DNA of 64,000 bases. Origin: an uncultured Collinsella sp. (GTDB lineage: Bacteria > Actinomycetota > Coriobacteriia > Coriobacteriales > Coriobacteriaceae). Position numbers and translations under genes: made by a program. The notes under the pieces are model-generated. The model was not told the DNA's origin. It saw only the letters and a program-made list of their open reading frames with translations, and did not search any database. Shown here in pieces: positions 1 through 8,605 of the stretch (its first letter is position 1; each line of letters opens with the position of its first letter). The stretch lies in NCBI GenBank assembly GCA_900768795.1, contig CAAGEH010000023.1, positions 86,935 to 150,934 on the forward strand. The letters are read 5' to 3'.

Positions 1-389
1 CTGACTGTCCCCAGGTCTTTCCATTGATGAGTGCGCTGCAAATCGAGGTAGCCGGGCAGGCGCTTGATCAGGCCGAGCAGCATGGCAAACATGTGCTCGC
101 TCACCGCCTGACCGTACGCTCCCACAGAGCATGCGAGTCGAGCGTCTGCGGGGACGGTGCCTGCAGAAATGTAGTTGTCGTAGCCGGCAGACTGCAGCTG
201 CAGCAGTTGCAGATGTTTGCAGGCACAGAGCAGAGCCGGGTCGATGTTTCCGAGAATGGCGTCGGCAGTCGTCGCCTGCTCTCGCGTTACCGCGGTAGCC
301 GTGGTGTAGACGAATTCTGCTCCCGGCGCGCTCGATTCCAGCAGAGCTCGATGCTTGGCCTCAACAGGCAAAAGTACCAGTACGTTCAT
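1..389 (-). CDS. D-isomer-specific 2-hydroxyacid dehydrogenase, N-terminal part (runs off the window)
   Basis: Reading the minus strand from the ATG at 389 gives an open frame to the window edge (129 codons) beginning MNVLVLLPVEAKHRALLES. The pattern of an N-terminal beta strand, then LGNIDPALLCACKHLQLLQL and QSAGYDNYI, then a segment reading AVSEHMFAMLLGLIKRLPG, is that of the substrate-binding half of NAD-dependent 2-hydroxyacid dehydrogenases (phosphoglycerate dehydrogenase/D-lactate dehydrogenase superfamily). The motif AGYDN and the SEHMFAMLL helix are the recognisable marks. The NAD-binding Rossmann half and the catalytic His lie outside the window, so the substrate cannot be named. The start is supported by AAGGAT about eight bases upstream. 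A terminator for the preceding map gene lies at 476-512, so this gene probably has its own promoter in 390-475. Confidence 0.8.
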   Translation of the reverse strand, partial: MNVLVLLPVEAKHRALLESSAPGAEFVYTTATAVTREQATTADAILGNIDPALLCACKHLQLLQLQSAGYDNYISAGTVPADARLACSVGAYGQAVSEHMFAMLLGLIKRLPGYLDLQRTHQWKDLGTV

Positions 390-475
390 GTGCGGTATCC
401 TTTCTTGTCGATTTATTACGATAGCGCTAAGGGGTGTTCGGAGGTGGACGGTGTCCAACGTATGTCCCTTGCTTT

Positions 476-512
476 AACAAAAAGCCGCCCGGGCATTGAT
501 GCCGAGGGCGGC
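476..512 (-). terminator. Rho-independent terminator after the methionine aminopeptidase gene
   Basis: The minus strand carries GCCGCCC (512-506), a 15-base loop, then GGGCGGC (490-484), followed by TTTTTGTT. The perfect 7-bp GC stem with an immediate T tract is the classical form. It lies about 40 bases past the map stop codon. Confidence 0.8.
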
Positions 513-549
513 CGAGATCGCATGTCTTAATGAGGGCGACAACGTTTAA

Positions 550-1437
550 CTACCAGCTCAAAAGCTCGTAGCCATCATCGGTTACCACGAGCTGCACCTC
601 GCATTGGGCGGAGTCGGAACCATCCTGCGTACGCACGCACCAGCCGTCGCCGTGGTCGATTTTAATGCCGGGCTCACCCGCGTTGACCATGGGTTCGATG
701 GTGAAGACCATGCCGGGCACCATAATCGTATCGACGTCGGGGGCATCGGTGGTAAAGCCCACAAACGGGTCTTCGTGGAACTCACGGCCGATACCGTGTC
801 CGCCGTACTCGCGCACGACGCTAAAGCCGGCGTCCTCGACCGTTTTCTGCACCGCTTCCGCCATCACGGAAAGCGGCAGCCAGGGCTTTACGGCAGCAAG
901 ACCGGCCTCCACGCTTGCGCGCGTCACCTCGACTAGGCGCTTGCGTTCGGGTGAGACCTCGCCGATGCAGAACATGCGGCTCGAATCGCTGAAATAGCCA
1001 TCGAGGATGGTAGAGCAGTCGACATTGATGATGTCACCCTCGTGGAGCACGTCCGTATCGTTGGGGATGCCGTGGCAAACAACATCGTTGATCGAGGTGC
1101 AGACGCTTTTGGGATAGCCCTCGTAGTTGAGGTCTGCCGGAGTGCCGCCGTGCTCAACGGTGTAGTCGTAAATCATCTTGTCGATTTGATTGGTGGTCAT
1201 ACCTGCGGCGATATGCTCGCCGACGTAGTCGAGTACTCCTACATTGATCGCTGCTGAGCGCTTGATCCCCTCGATGTCCTCGGCCGATTTATAGAGCGAG
1301 CGCGGAAGCACGCTCCAACCGTCGTCCCAGAATCGCTGGAGTTTCTCATCAAACGCCTCGTGGCATTTTTTATATTTTTTACCGCTACCGCACCAGCACT
1401 GGTCATTGCGTCCGAGCACGGGACCGTTGTCATACAT
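550..1437 (-). CDS. map: Type I methionine aminopeptidase with N-terminal SEC-C zinc motif
   Basis: Removes the initiator Met from nascent proteins in the cytoplasm. The protein of 295 aa starts at the ATG at 1437 (AAAGGAAG upstream); the longer frame to 1560 has no comparable ribosome site. Residues 9-26 form a SEC-C motif with C14, C16, C25 and H26, thought to bind zinc and contact the ribosome or SecA-type partners. The pita-bread catalytic domain follows, with metal ligands D140, D151, H214, E248 and E280 and the substrate histidines H122 and H221 all present. This SEC-C extended form is known from actinobacteria, Chlamydia and some Firmicutes. A terminator at 476-512 ends the unit. No neighbouring gene suggests a special role, so this is probably the housekeeping enzyme. 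Confidence 0.95.
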   Translation of the reverse strand: MYDNGPVLGRNDQCWCGSGKKYKKCHEAFDEKLQRFWDDGWSVLPRSLYKSAEDIEGIKRSAAINVGVLDYVGEHIAAGMTTNQIDKMIYDYTVEHGGTPADLNYEGYPKSVCTSINDVVCHGIPNDTDVLHEGDIINVDCSTILDGYFSDSSRMFCIGEVSPERKRLVEVTRASVEAGLAAVKPWLPLSVMAEAVQKTVEDAGFSVVREYGGHGIGREFHEDPFVGFTTDAPDVDTIMVPGMVFTIEPMVNAGEPGIKIDHGDGWCVRTQDGSDSAQCEVQLVVTDDGYELLSW

Positions 1438-1591
1438 GGTTAACTTCCTTTCGCCTGTCGTTAAGTATGCCACGTTGTCGGGTGCTCTTAAAGCGGCTAT
1501 GGCGTTGTGCATTGGTTGGTCGTGCGCAGGATAGTGCGGTTCCGCTGCCGATCTTGTCATCGCGGGCAGTTGCGATCCTGCCGTCGGCTGT

Positions 1592-2572
1592 TTATCGGCT
1601 GCCCGCCGCCTCTTCGCCGCCGCCCGTGGTGCCGCTGTTGCCTAGCGCGCCATTGCCGCCCGTGGAGCCGCCGCCGTTCGTGCTGCCGCTGCTGCATGCG
1701 GCATCGCTTACACCGCAATCACCGATTGCAACAGCATCGCTTTTGATATGGTTGCCGATGATTTCTGACACATCGAGAATCGTCACAAACGCCGATTGAT
1801 CGACCGAATCGATAACGTCGCGCAGCTCGCGAATCTCGAACTTGGTGATAACGCAGTACAGCATTTTCTTGCTGCCGGTGATCATGCCCTCGGCGTTCAT
1901 GATGGTGACGGTGCGCCCCATTTGACGATAGATCTTGTTGCAAATCTCGTCGGCGTCGTCGGTGATGATGAGCGCCGCTTTTGCCTGCTCCATCTCGGAT
2001 TCGACCATGTCGATGATCTTTGACGTGATGAAATAGGTGAGCAGCGAATAGAGCGCACGGTCGGTGCCGAAGAGTACGCCCGCGACGGTATAGATGACGA
2101 CGTTCGTGCCGAGCACCATTTGCCCAACGGCGAAATCGGTGCGGCGGCTCAGCAGAATCGCGACGGCCTCGGTCCCATCGAGACAGCCACCCTGATGAAT
2201 GACGATGCCCACGCCGAGACCGAGGAGCACGCCGCCAAAACATACCGCGAGCAGCGTTTCGTCGGTAGCGGTAGCCCAGCCGCTAAAGAGCTCGACGCAT
2301 GCGGAGAACACCGCCATCGAGAACACGGCGCGCACGGTGAAGCCGCGTCCCAGCTTTAACCCGCCGATTATCACGAAGGGCGCATTGAGCAGTACGGTAA
2401 GTAGCGAAAGCGGTAGGTTCGTAAGGTGCGAAATCATGATGCCGATGCCGATGACGCCGCCATCGAGAATGGTGTTGGGCACCAGGAACTCCTCGACGGC
2501 AAACGCCGCGAGTGCCGAGCCGAGCGCGAGGAGGGCGAAATTGACAAGGGGATTGCTAGAGCGTCTGTTCAC
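1592..2572 (-). CDS. YitT family membrane protein with DUF2179 tail and Gly/Ser-rich C-terminus
   Basis: A 326-aa protein of the YitT/DUF161 family: five or six hydrophobic segments in the first 200 residues (including GVIGIGIMISHLTNLPLSLL and the conserved GGCLDGTEAVAILLSRR), then a soluble DUF2179 domain (about residues 200-280, GRTVTIMNAEGMITG and later VTILDVSEIIGNH). The molecular role of the family is not established. The start is taken as GTG at 2572 with AAAGG seven bases upstream, rather than an ATG at 2668 that has no clear ribosome site. The last 45 residues are low-complexity Gly/Ser/Thr/Asn/Ala with two Cys, which is not usual for the family and could be a recent reading-through of non-coding sequence. 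A second YitT protein lies at 36653-37717 without such a tail. Confidence 0.85.
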   Translation of the reverse strand: MNRRSSNPLVNFALLALGSALAAFAVEEFLVPNTILDGGVIGIGIMISHLTNLPLSLLTVLLNAPFVIIGGLKLGRGFTVRAVFSMAVFSACVELFSGWATATDETLLAVCFGGVLLGLGVGIVIHQGGCLDGTEAVAILLSRRTDFAVGQMVLGTNVVIYTVAGVLFGTDRALYSLLTYFITSKIIDMVESEMEQAKAALIITDDADEICNKIYRQMGRTVTIMNAEGMITGSKKMLYCVITKFEIRELRDVIDSVDQSAFVTILDVSEIIGNHIKSDAVAIGDCGVSDAACSSGSTNGGGSTGGNGALGNSGTTGGGEEAAGSR

Positions 2573-2691
2573 AGGAAGGCCTTTCGAAAGTCGGAGCCGA
2601 GGTCGAGGGGTCTTGAAGCTGTGGCGGGCGGGCAGCGTATTAATGGTAACGGTTCGATATCGGTTCAATCAACGGTTTAAGCGCGTCTTCG

Positions 2692-3468
2692 CTAATAGCT
2701 CACTTGGCACGCGATGCCGAGTTCGCGCACACGGCGGGCTATCGCGTCGAGCGAGGTCGCGCTTGCCTTGCTGAGTCCCTGGGCGGGTGTGTCGCGGGCG
2801 ACGGTGTAGATCGTTGCCGCTTGCGGGCGGATGCGCTTGAGCGCCTCGAGCCACGGTTCAACATGCACGTCGTCGGTGTTGTCGAGGTTCTGGCCTCGAT
2901 ACGAACCGGTGAGAAACATGGTCTGCACGATAACGTGACCGTTGAAGCTTGCGAACGTTTCAATCTGGTGCTCCACGTCGTAGGCGCCGACGGGTTGGTC
3001 GAGCAGCTCGATGAACGCGGGGTCGACGGTATCGAGCTTGAGAATATTGTCGTCGACGAGCATGAGCGCGTCATGGACGGCGGGTCGGTCGGCAAACGTT
3101 CCGTTGGAAAGAACGGCGATTTTAGAGGTGGGGGCGAGCTCATCGCGCAGGCGCACGGCTCCCTCGATGGCTGCGGGGAATTCGGGGGCAGCGGTGGGTT
3201 CGCCGTTTCCCGCAAAAGTGATCGCATCGGGAAGCGTTTCCGTATCTGCCATCGTGCGCAATTCGTTTTCGAGCGCGGTGAGCACGGTTGCGGCGCTGTT
3301 GTGCCTCTCGGTGCATCGGCGATCGCGATTGAAGCCGTTTTCGCAGTAGATGCAGTCGAACGTGCAGATTTTAACGGTCGCAGGCATCATGTTGACGCCG
3401 AGCGAGAGCCCGAGGCGCCGACTTTTCACGGGGCCGAAAACGGGGCTGTCGTTGAGAAACGTGGGCAT
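2692..3468 (-). CDS. Radical SAM protein
   Basis: 258 aa starting at the ATG at 3468 (GGAGAT upstream). The 4Fe-4S/SAM-binding cysteines are C35, C39 and C42 in CTFDCIYCE (CX3CX2C). Downstream are the SAM-binding GNGEPT segment (about residue 87) and ITFAGNGEPTAAPEF, as in the MoaA/NifB/PqqE-like single-domain radical SAM proteins that resemble the pyruvate formate-lyase activase and TYW1 groups. There is no SPASM or other extra C-terminal cysteine cluster. The family is commonly annotated only as radical SAM protein, and no substrate can be assigned. It lies between a glutamine amidotransferase remnant (upstream) and a YitT gene (downstream), neither of which helps. Confidence 0.85.
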   Translation of the reverse strand: MPTFLNDSPVFGPVKSRRLGLSLGVNMMPATVKICTFDCIYCENGFNRDRRCTERHNSAATVLTALENELRTMADTETLPDAITFAGNGEPTAAPEFPAAIEGAVRLRDELAPTSKIAVLSNGTFADRPAVHDALMLVDDNILKLDTVDPAFIELLDQPVGAYDVEHQIETFASFNGHVIVQTMFLTGSYRGQNLDNTDDVHVEPWLEALKRIRPQAATIYTVARDTPAQGLSKASATSLDAIARRVRELGIACQVSY

Positions 3469-3519
3469 GGATATCTCCTTGATGAATGGGCTAAAGCGCG
3501 CGTTGCGCCGGCTCGGTAT

Positions 3520-4367
3520 CTACAGCGCGGCGGATTCGAGCGAAACGCGACTTGCGTGCTTGGCTCCCGCTGCGGAGACGAAGGCGCACCATAAATCGAA
3601 GTCGGTTTCGATAAAACGCCAGGTATATTCGGGGTGCCGCTGAACGCCGAGGCAAAACGTCTGGTTGTCGAGCTCAATCGCCTCGGGCACGCCATCGGTC
3701 GCGCGTGCGACGATATGGGTGTGGCTGCCGTGTTTATCTATGCAGCAATGATGCGCCGAGTTCGTTTGGATGAGCGCTGCTCCGTGCATGGTCCGTGCGA
3801 GCAACGAGTTCGGCTCGACTTCGACGGGATGGCAGGGCTCCGTGAGAATGCCTGTATGGCGCCATTGGGTCATACCCTCGCGTGCCCCAGGCTTGGAACG
3901 TCCATACAGAGCGTTCCGCCCGTGGCGACATTGAGCAGCTGTGTGCCGCGGCAGGTGGTGAACAGGGGCTTATTCGCCTCCAGCACTTCCTTGACGAGCT
4001 TGAACTCAAATGAATCGCGGATTTCGCAGCAAAGCGTGGGGTCGTATTCATCGGTTTCGCCCCAACGCATGGGGTTGACGTCGGGAACTCCGAGGATGGC
4101 GATGCCGTCCGTCATGTCGACATAGCGTTTGATGATCTGTGTATCGTCGGTCAGCGACATCATGAGGGGTAGACCGCCGGCGGCAAGGATGGCATCGACG
4201 AACACGTCGGCGATGGTTTCGTTGGGTGCCAGGGGTTCGTTTCCGTACTGCCCGCCGGTTTCCCAGCGCGGGGAGATGAGGATGAGCGGGCGCTGATACG
4301 TCGAGACATCGCGATAGCTGGCGAATTCCGCGGTGGTTTTTGTTCCTATGGGAGTGCTTTTGAGCAT
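3520..4367 (-). pseudogene. Gamma-glutamyl-gamma-aminobutyrate hydrolase (PuuD-like, peptidase C26), split by a frameshift
   Basis: The class I glutamine amidotransferase fold is read in two frames. The first part (4367 down to 3870, 165 codons from an ATG with AAAGGGA upstream) runs from RPLILISPRWE through LGVPDVNP to the nucleophile motif TTCRGTQLLN (C139) and GTLCMDVPS, then stops at TGA a few codons later. The second part (3873 down to 3520, 117 codons) continues with MTQWRHTG and the rest of the catalytic triad, H80 and E82 in QRHPEYTW. The two overlap as ATGA. One missing base in the stretch around 3873-3885 would explain the break. Since Cys is in one frame and His/Glu in the other, neither piece alone should work. 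It may be a true pseudogene, a sequencing or assembly error, or less likely programmed frameshifting. If intact, it would hydrolyse gamma-glutamyl compounds. Confidence 0.8.
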
Positions 4368-4570
4368 GCGCGGTCCCTTTGCGATTGCATGTTTTGCGTA
4401 AGATTTTTGCATAAGATTCAACCATTCTAGTGCGAACGGTTGATGTAGCGCATACGGATGCGCAGGGACGATTTCGGGTATGCGGACGGTGCATGCGAAT
4501 GGGGGCGGCAGCCACGTGAGCAGGGCACGCCGGTGTAGGCGGGAAATGCGCGCGGGGTGCAGGCGAAAGC

Positions 4571-4590
4571 ATACGAGTTAAAACTCGTAT
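4571..4590. promoter_or_regulatory. Perfect palindrome, operator-like, upstream of the iron alcohol dehydrogenase
   Basis: ATACGAGTT AA AACTCGTAT is a 9-bp perfect inverted repeat with a two-base spacer, AT-rich in a GC-rich region. It lies 141 bases before the dehydrogenase start codon at 4731 and 204 bases upstream of the divergent PuuD-like start. Size and symmetry fit a dimeric repressor site. The 363 bases between the two genes (4368-4730) contain no gene. Confidence 0.55.
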
Positions 4591-4661
4591 TCAGCATGGC
4601 TCTGAGGGTTGCGCACCAGCCCGATGCGCGGGGTAGTATAGACGGGTCAACCGATGCGCCA

Positions 4662-4709
4662 GCCGAGCGGCTCGCTCGGATGTAGATGGTTGGCCGAGCG
4701 GCTCGCTCG
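4662..4709. repeat. Two 17-bp direct repeats just upstream of the alcohol dehydrogenase
   Basis: GCCGAGCGGCTCGCTCG occurs at 4662-4678 and again at 4693-4709, a period of 31 bases (about three helical turns). The second copy lies 21 bases before the start codon, immediately upstream of the ribosome site. Each copy contains the near-palindrome CGAGCGGCTCG. Confidence 0.6.
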
Positions 4710-4730
4710 AACGGAAATAAGGAGAGATTC

Positions 4731-5933
4731 ATGAACGATTACACCTATTTTGCGCCTACGCGTGTGCTGTTCGGTGCGGGTCGACTGAGCGATTTGGGCG
4801 ACCAGACACTTCCGGGCAAGCGTGCACTCATCGTCACGACGGGCGGAAAATCGGTTAAGGCAAACGGCTATTTGGCGCGTGTGGAGGCGGAGCTTGACCG
4901 TGCAGGTGTGTCGCATCTGCTGTTCGACCGTATCGAGCCCAATCCGCTGCGCGCTACCGTTAACGCTGGAGGCTGGGCTGCGCGCACTGAGAGCTGCGAT
5001 TTTGTGCTCGCGCTCGGCGGCGGCTCGGTGATGGATGCATGCAAAGGAATCTGCGCTGTTGCGACCAACCCTCATTTCGATGAGGCGGGCAACGAATGCC
5101 CCGGTGACATCTGGGATTTTGTGATGGGCGGCACGGCGCTCGGCCAGCATATTCCCCACGATCCGCTGCCGTTGGTGTGCGTGACGACCACTGCGGGAAC
5201 CGGTTCCGAGGTCGATGCGGGCGGTGTTATTTCGTGCGAGGAAAACGATGAGAAGCTCCGTTTGGGCGACCCTCGTCTGTTCCCGACGCTTTCGGTGGTG
5301 GACCCCGAGTTGATGCTCACGGTGTCTGCGCGCCTGACGGCATATCAGGGATTTGATGCGCTGTTCCACAACGTGGAGTGCTTTATTGCCAATACGAATA
5401 CGCCGATGGGCGATATGGTGTGCCGCGAGGGCATTCGTCGCGCGGCACGCGCGCTCGCTACCTGCGTAAACGAGGGCTCAAATATCGACGCACGTGCCGA
5501 GCTCGCCTTTGCCAACACACTTGGCGGCTACGCGATGGTCTGCTCAGGATGCTGCGGATGCCATGGAACCGAGCACGGTATGAGCGCACATCATCACGAC
5601 CTGCCACACGGTGCCGGCCTGATCATGATCGCCCGCGCGTTCCATCAGCACATGATCGATGTGCATGCGGCGGATGACCGCTACGTCGAAATGGCTCGTC
5701 TGATGGGCAATAGCGAAGCGAGCAGACCCGAGGACTTTATTACCGAGCTCACGAGGCTTATGGAAGCATGCCATGTGGCGGACCTCGCCATGAGCGAGTG
5801 GGGCATAGCGCGCGAAGAGCTCGCGGACATCGCGCATAATGCAATCACGACCAACGACGCGCTGTTCGCCCATGACCCGGTTGCCCTGACCGAAGCTGAT
5901 GTTGCGGCAATTCTCGAGGCGAGCTACCGCTAG
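4731..5933 (+). CDS. Iron-containing alcohol dehydrogenase (butanol dehydrogenase-like)
   Basis: 400 aa from the ATG at 4731 (AAGGAGAG upstream). This is a group III metal-dependent alcohol dehydrogenase that interconverts aldehydes and alcohols with NAD(P)H, a cytoplasmic fermentation step. The nucleotide loop GGGSVMD starts at residue 96. Metal ligands by family alignment are D209 and H213 (GFDALFHNVE), H282 (TEHGMS) and H293 (LPHGAG). The segment before H282 reads CSGCCGCHG with four cysteines (C271, C274, C275, C277), an unusual cluster next to the metal site. It is a single gene behind a palindrome and direct repeats that may regulate it. The downstream gene converges with a gap of two bases. 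Substrate is not predictable. Confidence 0.9.
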   Translation: MNDYTYFAPTRVLFGAGRLSDLGDQTLPGKRALIVTTGGKSVKANGYLARVEAELDRAGVSHLLFDRIEPNPLRATVNAGGWAARTESCDFVLALGGGSVMDACKGICAVATNPHFDEAGNECPGDIWDFVMGGTALGQHIPHDPLPLVCVTTTAGTGSEVDAGGVISCEENDEKLRLGDPRLFPTLSVVDPELMLTVSARLTAYQGFDALFHNVECFIANTNTPMGDMVCREGIRRAARALATCVNEGSNIDARAELAFANTLGGYAMVCSGCCGCHGTEHGMSAHHHDLPHGAGLIMIARAFHQHMIDVHAADDRYVEMARLMGNSEASRPEDFITELTRLMEACHVADLAMSEWGIAREELADIAHNAITTNDALFAHDPVALTEADVAAILEASYR

Positions 5934-5935
5934 CA

Positions 5936-6370
5936 CTACATCAGCTGTTTGCCCTCTTTGCGCACCATCAGGCAGCAGATAAATGCAGCGATGGGGATGA
6001 GCGTGGTGATGGCGGACAGGCTGAGCGTGCCGTGGATGGCGTTCGATGCGATGGCGAGAACGTTAAGTACGGTGGTGATACCCAGAAGAACAGACGCGGC
6101 GCCGGTCTTTTTGGGGTTATTGGCAGCGCAGATGCCGAGCCACGAAATGACGAGTTCCCAGATTCCGCCGACAATCATGATGATGCCTGCGGCGATGGCG
6201 AGATTTGCGGGGGAGTTGCCCGTTGCCGCGGACATGGCGGTGAGGGGGGCGACGGAATCGGCGACGGATGCGCCGCCGACGATGGTGAAGATGCCCATGC
6301 CGACAGTAAGAATGCCGAGCACGATCGTGACGATGCTCAAAATCTTGAGCGCTTTGCGGGGTGTTGACAT
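5936..6370 (-). CDS. Small four-helix membrane protein, paralogue of the gene at 22304-22696
   Basis: 144 aa from the ATG at 6370 (AAGGAG seven bases upstream). It begins MSTPRKALKILSIVTIVLG, then has about four hydrophobic segments: residues 10-30, 55-75, 85-110 and 115-135. There is a short loop GICAANNPKKTG. The charged tail reads VRKEGKQLM. The start matches MSTSRKALKLVSILFIVLG of the gene at 22304-22696 and the loops NNPKKTGAA and NDPAKSTP align, so the two are diverged copies. I do not recognise a named family and no function is known. Both are single genes on the minus strand. Confidence 0.75.
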   Translation of the reverse strand: MSTPRKALKILSIVTIVLGILTVGMGIFTIVGGASVADSVAPLTAMSAATGNSPANLAIAAGIIMIVGGIWELVISWLGICAANNPKKTGAASVLLGITTVLNVLAIASNAIHGTLSLSAITTLIPIAAFICCLMVRKEGKQLM

Positions 6371-6575
6371 GATGACTCCTTGGGATCGATTGACCGAATG
6401 CAGCTCAACTGCGGTTTTATTATCTCCCAAACGGAAGCAAAACAATCCCGCAGCGCCCGTTCGGGGGCGATTCAAACAAGAGATGATGTTGGAGCGGTTG
6501 ACGAAGTTGTTGAAAAGATCATCGACAACGTTGCTGCTGATGCCTTGTGCTTGTTTGCGCCCAGCTCAGAGCGGG

Positions 6576-8360
6576 CTATAAAAGCTCGATGGCCGCTTCT
6601 GCCATATTCTCAACCGTCATGCCGGACTCTTCGAGCAGCTTGTCGGCGGAAAAGCGGTCGGGGAACGCGCTGGGAAGCCCAAAGCTCGCCACGCGCAGGT
6701 CGGTGTTTGCCAGATAGCGGCAGACGCCCTCGCCCCAGCCGCCGTCGAGAACGCCGTCTTCGATCGTAACGACCACGCGATGTCCATCGGCAAGCGCATC
6801 GAGTGCGACGGTATCGTATTCGGTTGCAAAACGGGGGTTGATAAGCGTCGGCGCAGTTCCCGTTTTGTCGGCAATGAGATCGGCGACCTTTTCGCCCAGC
6901 TCAAAGAAGTCGCCAAGCGCGAGAATCGCGATATCGGAGCCCCGGCGTACGGTCTTGTAGCGGCAAATGTCAAAGTTGGCGTCAGCCGTGCCCACAGCCG
7001 GTGCCAGGTCGGGACGCGATACCACGCCGGTTCCTGGTACGCGAATGGCCACGGGGTGCTCGCGATGGGCAAGGGACCAGTCGAGCATCGCGAGGTATTC
7101 CTCGCGGCAGACGGGAGCCAGATAGCGCATGTTGGGAAGGCTTCGCATCTCGGAGATGTCGAAGAAGCCCAGATGGGTTTGATCGGAGTTGCCGTAAGCC
7201 GAGCATCCGAAAACAAGCAGGGTGGCGGGCGCGTCGTTGAGGCACAGATCGTGCCAGAGCTCATCGAAGGCGCGCTGCAAAAACGTTCCGTAGACGCCAA
7301 AAACGGGCACGGAGCCCGCTGTGGCGAGCGCGCACGCGTATGTCACGGCGTGCTCCTCGGCGATGCCCACATCGACGAACTGGGCACCCGCGGCGCGTCG
7401 GCGCTCGGGCGTGAACCCCATGATATAGGGAGTGGCGGCGGAGATTCCGACGACACGACGATCCTTATGCATGCGATCGAGCAGGTAGGAGCCCGTAATC
7501 TCGGCATAGGTGTCGTTGCTGCCGGTGCATGCGCGCGGTACGGGCGTCTTGACGCCGGTGGCGATATCGAACGGTCCCACATGATGCCAGCCCTCGGGAT
7601 CCGCCTCCGCGGGGGCATAGCCCAGGCCCTTGACGCTATGGATGTGCAGCACGACGGGATGGTCGCATCCGCGCAGCTCGGTAAGCATATCGGTGAGCGC
7701 AAGAACGTCGTTACCGTCTTCGAGATAACGATAATCGAGCCCCAGCGCGGTGAAAAAATTGTTGGGGCAGGTGCCGTTGCTGGCGCGCAGCTCGGCAAGG
7801 TTGCGGTACAGGCCGCCGTGGTTTTCGGCGATGGACTGGTCGTTGTCGTTGATGATGACGACCAGGTTGCTGGCCAGCTCCGCAGCGTTGTTGAGTCCCT
7901 CAAACGCAAGACCGCCCGACAGCGAGCCATCACCGATGACGGCGACGACGTTATACGTCTCACCGGCGAGGTCGCGCGCCTTGGCGAGACCGCATGCGAG
8001 ACTGACCGAGGTCGAGGTGTGTCCCATGGCGAACAGGTCGTGCTCGGATTCCGCGGGGCTTGAGAAGCCGGAGACCTCGCCGAAATGAGCGGGGTCAATA
8101 AACGCGCGGGTGCGTCCGGTCAGCAGCTTGTGCGTATAGGTCTGATGCGATACGTCGAAAACGAGCTTGTCGGTGGGCGAGTCGAACACGCGGTGCAGCG
8201 CGACGGAAAGCTCCACAACGCTGAGGTTGGGAGCAACATGACCGCCCTGAGCTGCTGATTCGGTAAGAATGGCTTGGCGCACTTCGCGGCACAGCTCAGG
8301 CAGCTGTGCGCGTTCGAGGGCCTTTACGTCCTCGGGTGTATAGGTGTGCGTCAACAACAT
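6576..8360 (-). CDS. dxs: 1-deoxy-D-xylulose-5-phosphate synthase
   Basis: First enzyme of the MEP isoprenoid pathway, condensing pyruvate and glyceraldehyde 3-phosphate with thiamine diphosphate. 594 aa, somewhat shorter than the 620-aa E. coli enzyme. Seen: H72 in DVSHQTYTHKLLTGR, G112-H113, the ThDP/Mg motif GDGSLSGG at 142-149 with the NDNDQSI segment following, the transketolase pyrimidine domain with the catalytic region DVGIAEEHAV, and the C-terminal domain (IEDGVLDGGWGEG). The variant DVSHQTYTHKLLTG, rather than HQxYPHK, is typical of the shorter Dxs group seen in gut Firmicutes and Coriobacteriia. The ATG at 8360 has only a distant GGAG. A promoter should lie in 8361-8605, a 245-base stretch with no other feature. 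Monocistronic. Confidence 0.92.
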   Translation of the reverse strand: MLLTHTYTPEDVKALERAQLPELCREVRQAILTESAAQGGHVAPNLSVVELSVALHRVFDSPTDKLVFDVSHQTYTHKLLTGRTRAFIDPAHFGEVSGFSSPAESEHDLFAMGHTSTSVSLACGLAKARDLAGETYNVVAVIGDGSLSGGLAFEGLNNAAELASNLVVIINDNDQSIAENHGGLYRNLAELRASNGTCPNNFFTALGLDYRYLEDGNDVLALTDMLTELRGCDHPVVLHIHSVKGLGYAPAEADPEGWHHVGPFDIATGVKTPVPRACTGSNDTYAEITGSYLLDRMHKDRRVVGISAATPYIMGFTPERRRAAGAQFVDVGIAEEHAVTYACALATAGSVPVFGVYGTFLQRAFDELWHDLCLNDAPATLLVFGCSAYGNSDQTHLGFFDISEMRSLPNMRYLAPVCREEYLAMLDWSLAHREHPVAIRVPGTGVVSRPDLAPAVGTADANFDICRYKTVRRGSDIAILALGDFFELGEKVADLIADKTGTAPTLINPRFATEYDTVALDALADGHRVVVTIEDGVLDGGWGEGVCRYLANTDLRVASFGLPSAFPDRFSADKLLEESGMTVENMAEAAIELL

Positions 8361-8605
8361 TACTCGACTTGCTCCGATGGTACTTAACTTTGCCGATACA
8401 TAATCGTAACCATTTTCACACCTTTGCGGTCAACGGCAAATGCATCCAACTAAAAACCTATGGGACGGAGTCGGGCATTGCGCGGCTGCATATTGAAACA
8501 CGTCAATTGAGATTAAAGGGGCGGTCTCTCCATGATGCGAACGACGACGGCGGCAAGTGCGTGCGGGTCTTGGTCGTATGATAGGGGCAACGGAGCACAA
8601 CGGCG

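Noticed and set aside
6780..8063. A 427-codon frame opposite dxs
   Set aside because: The dxs protein shows all family motifs. The opposite frame has none and no ribosome site.
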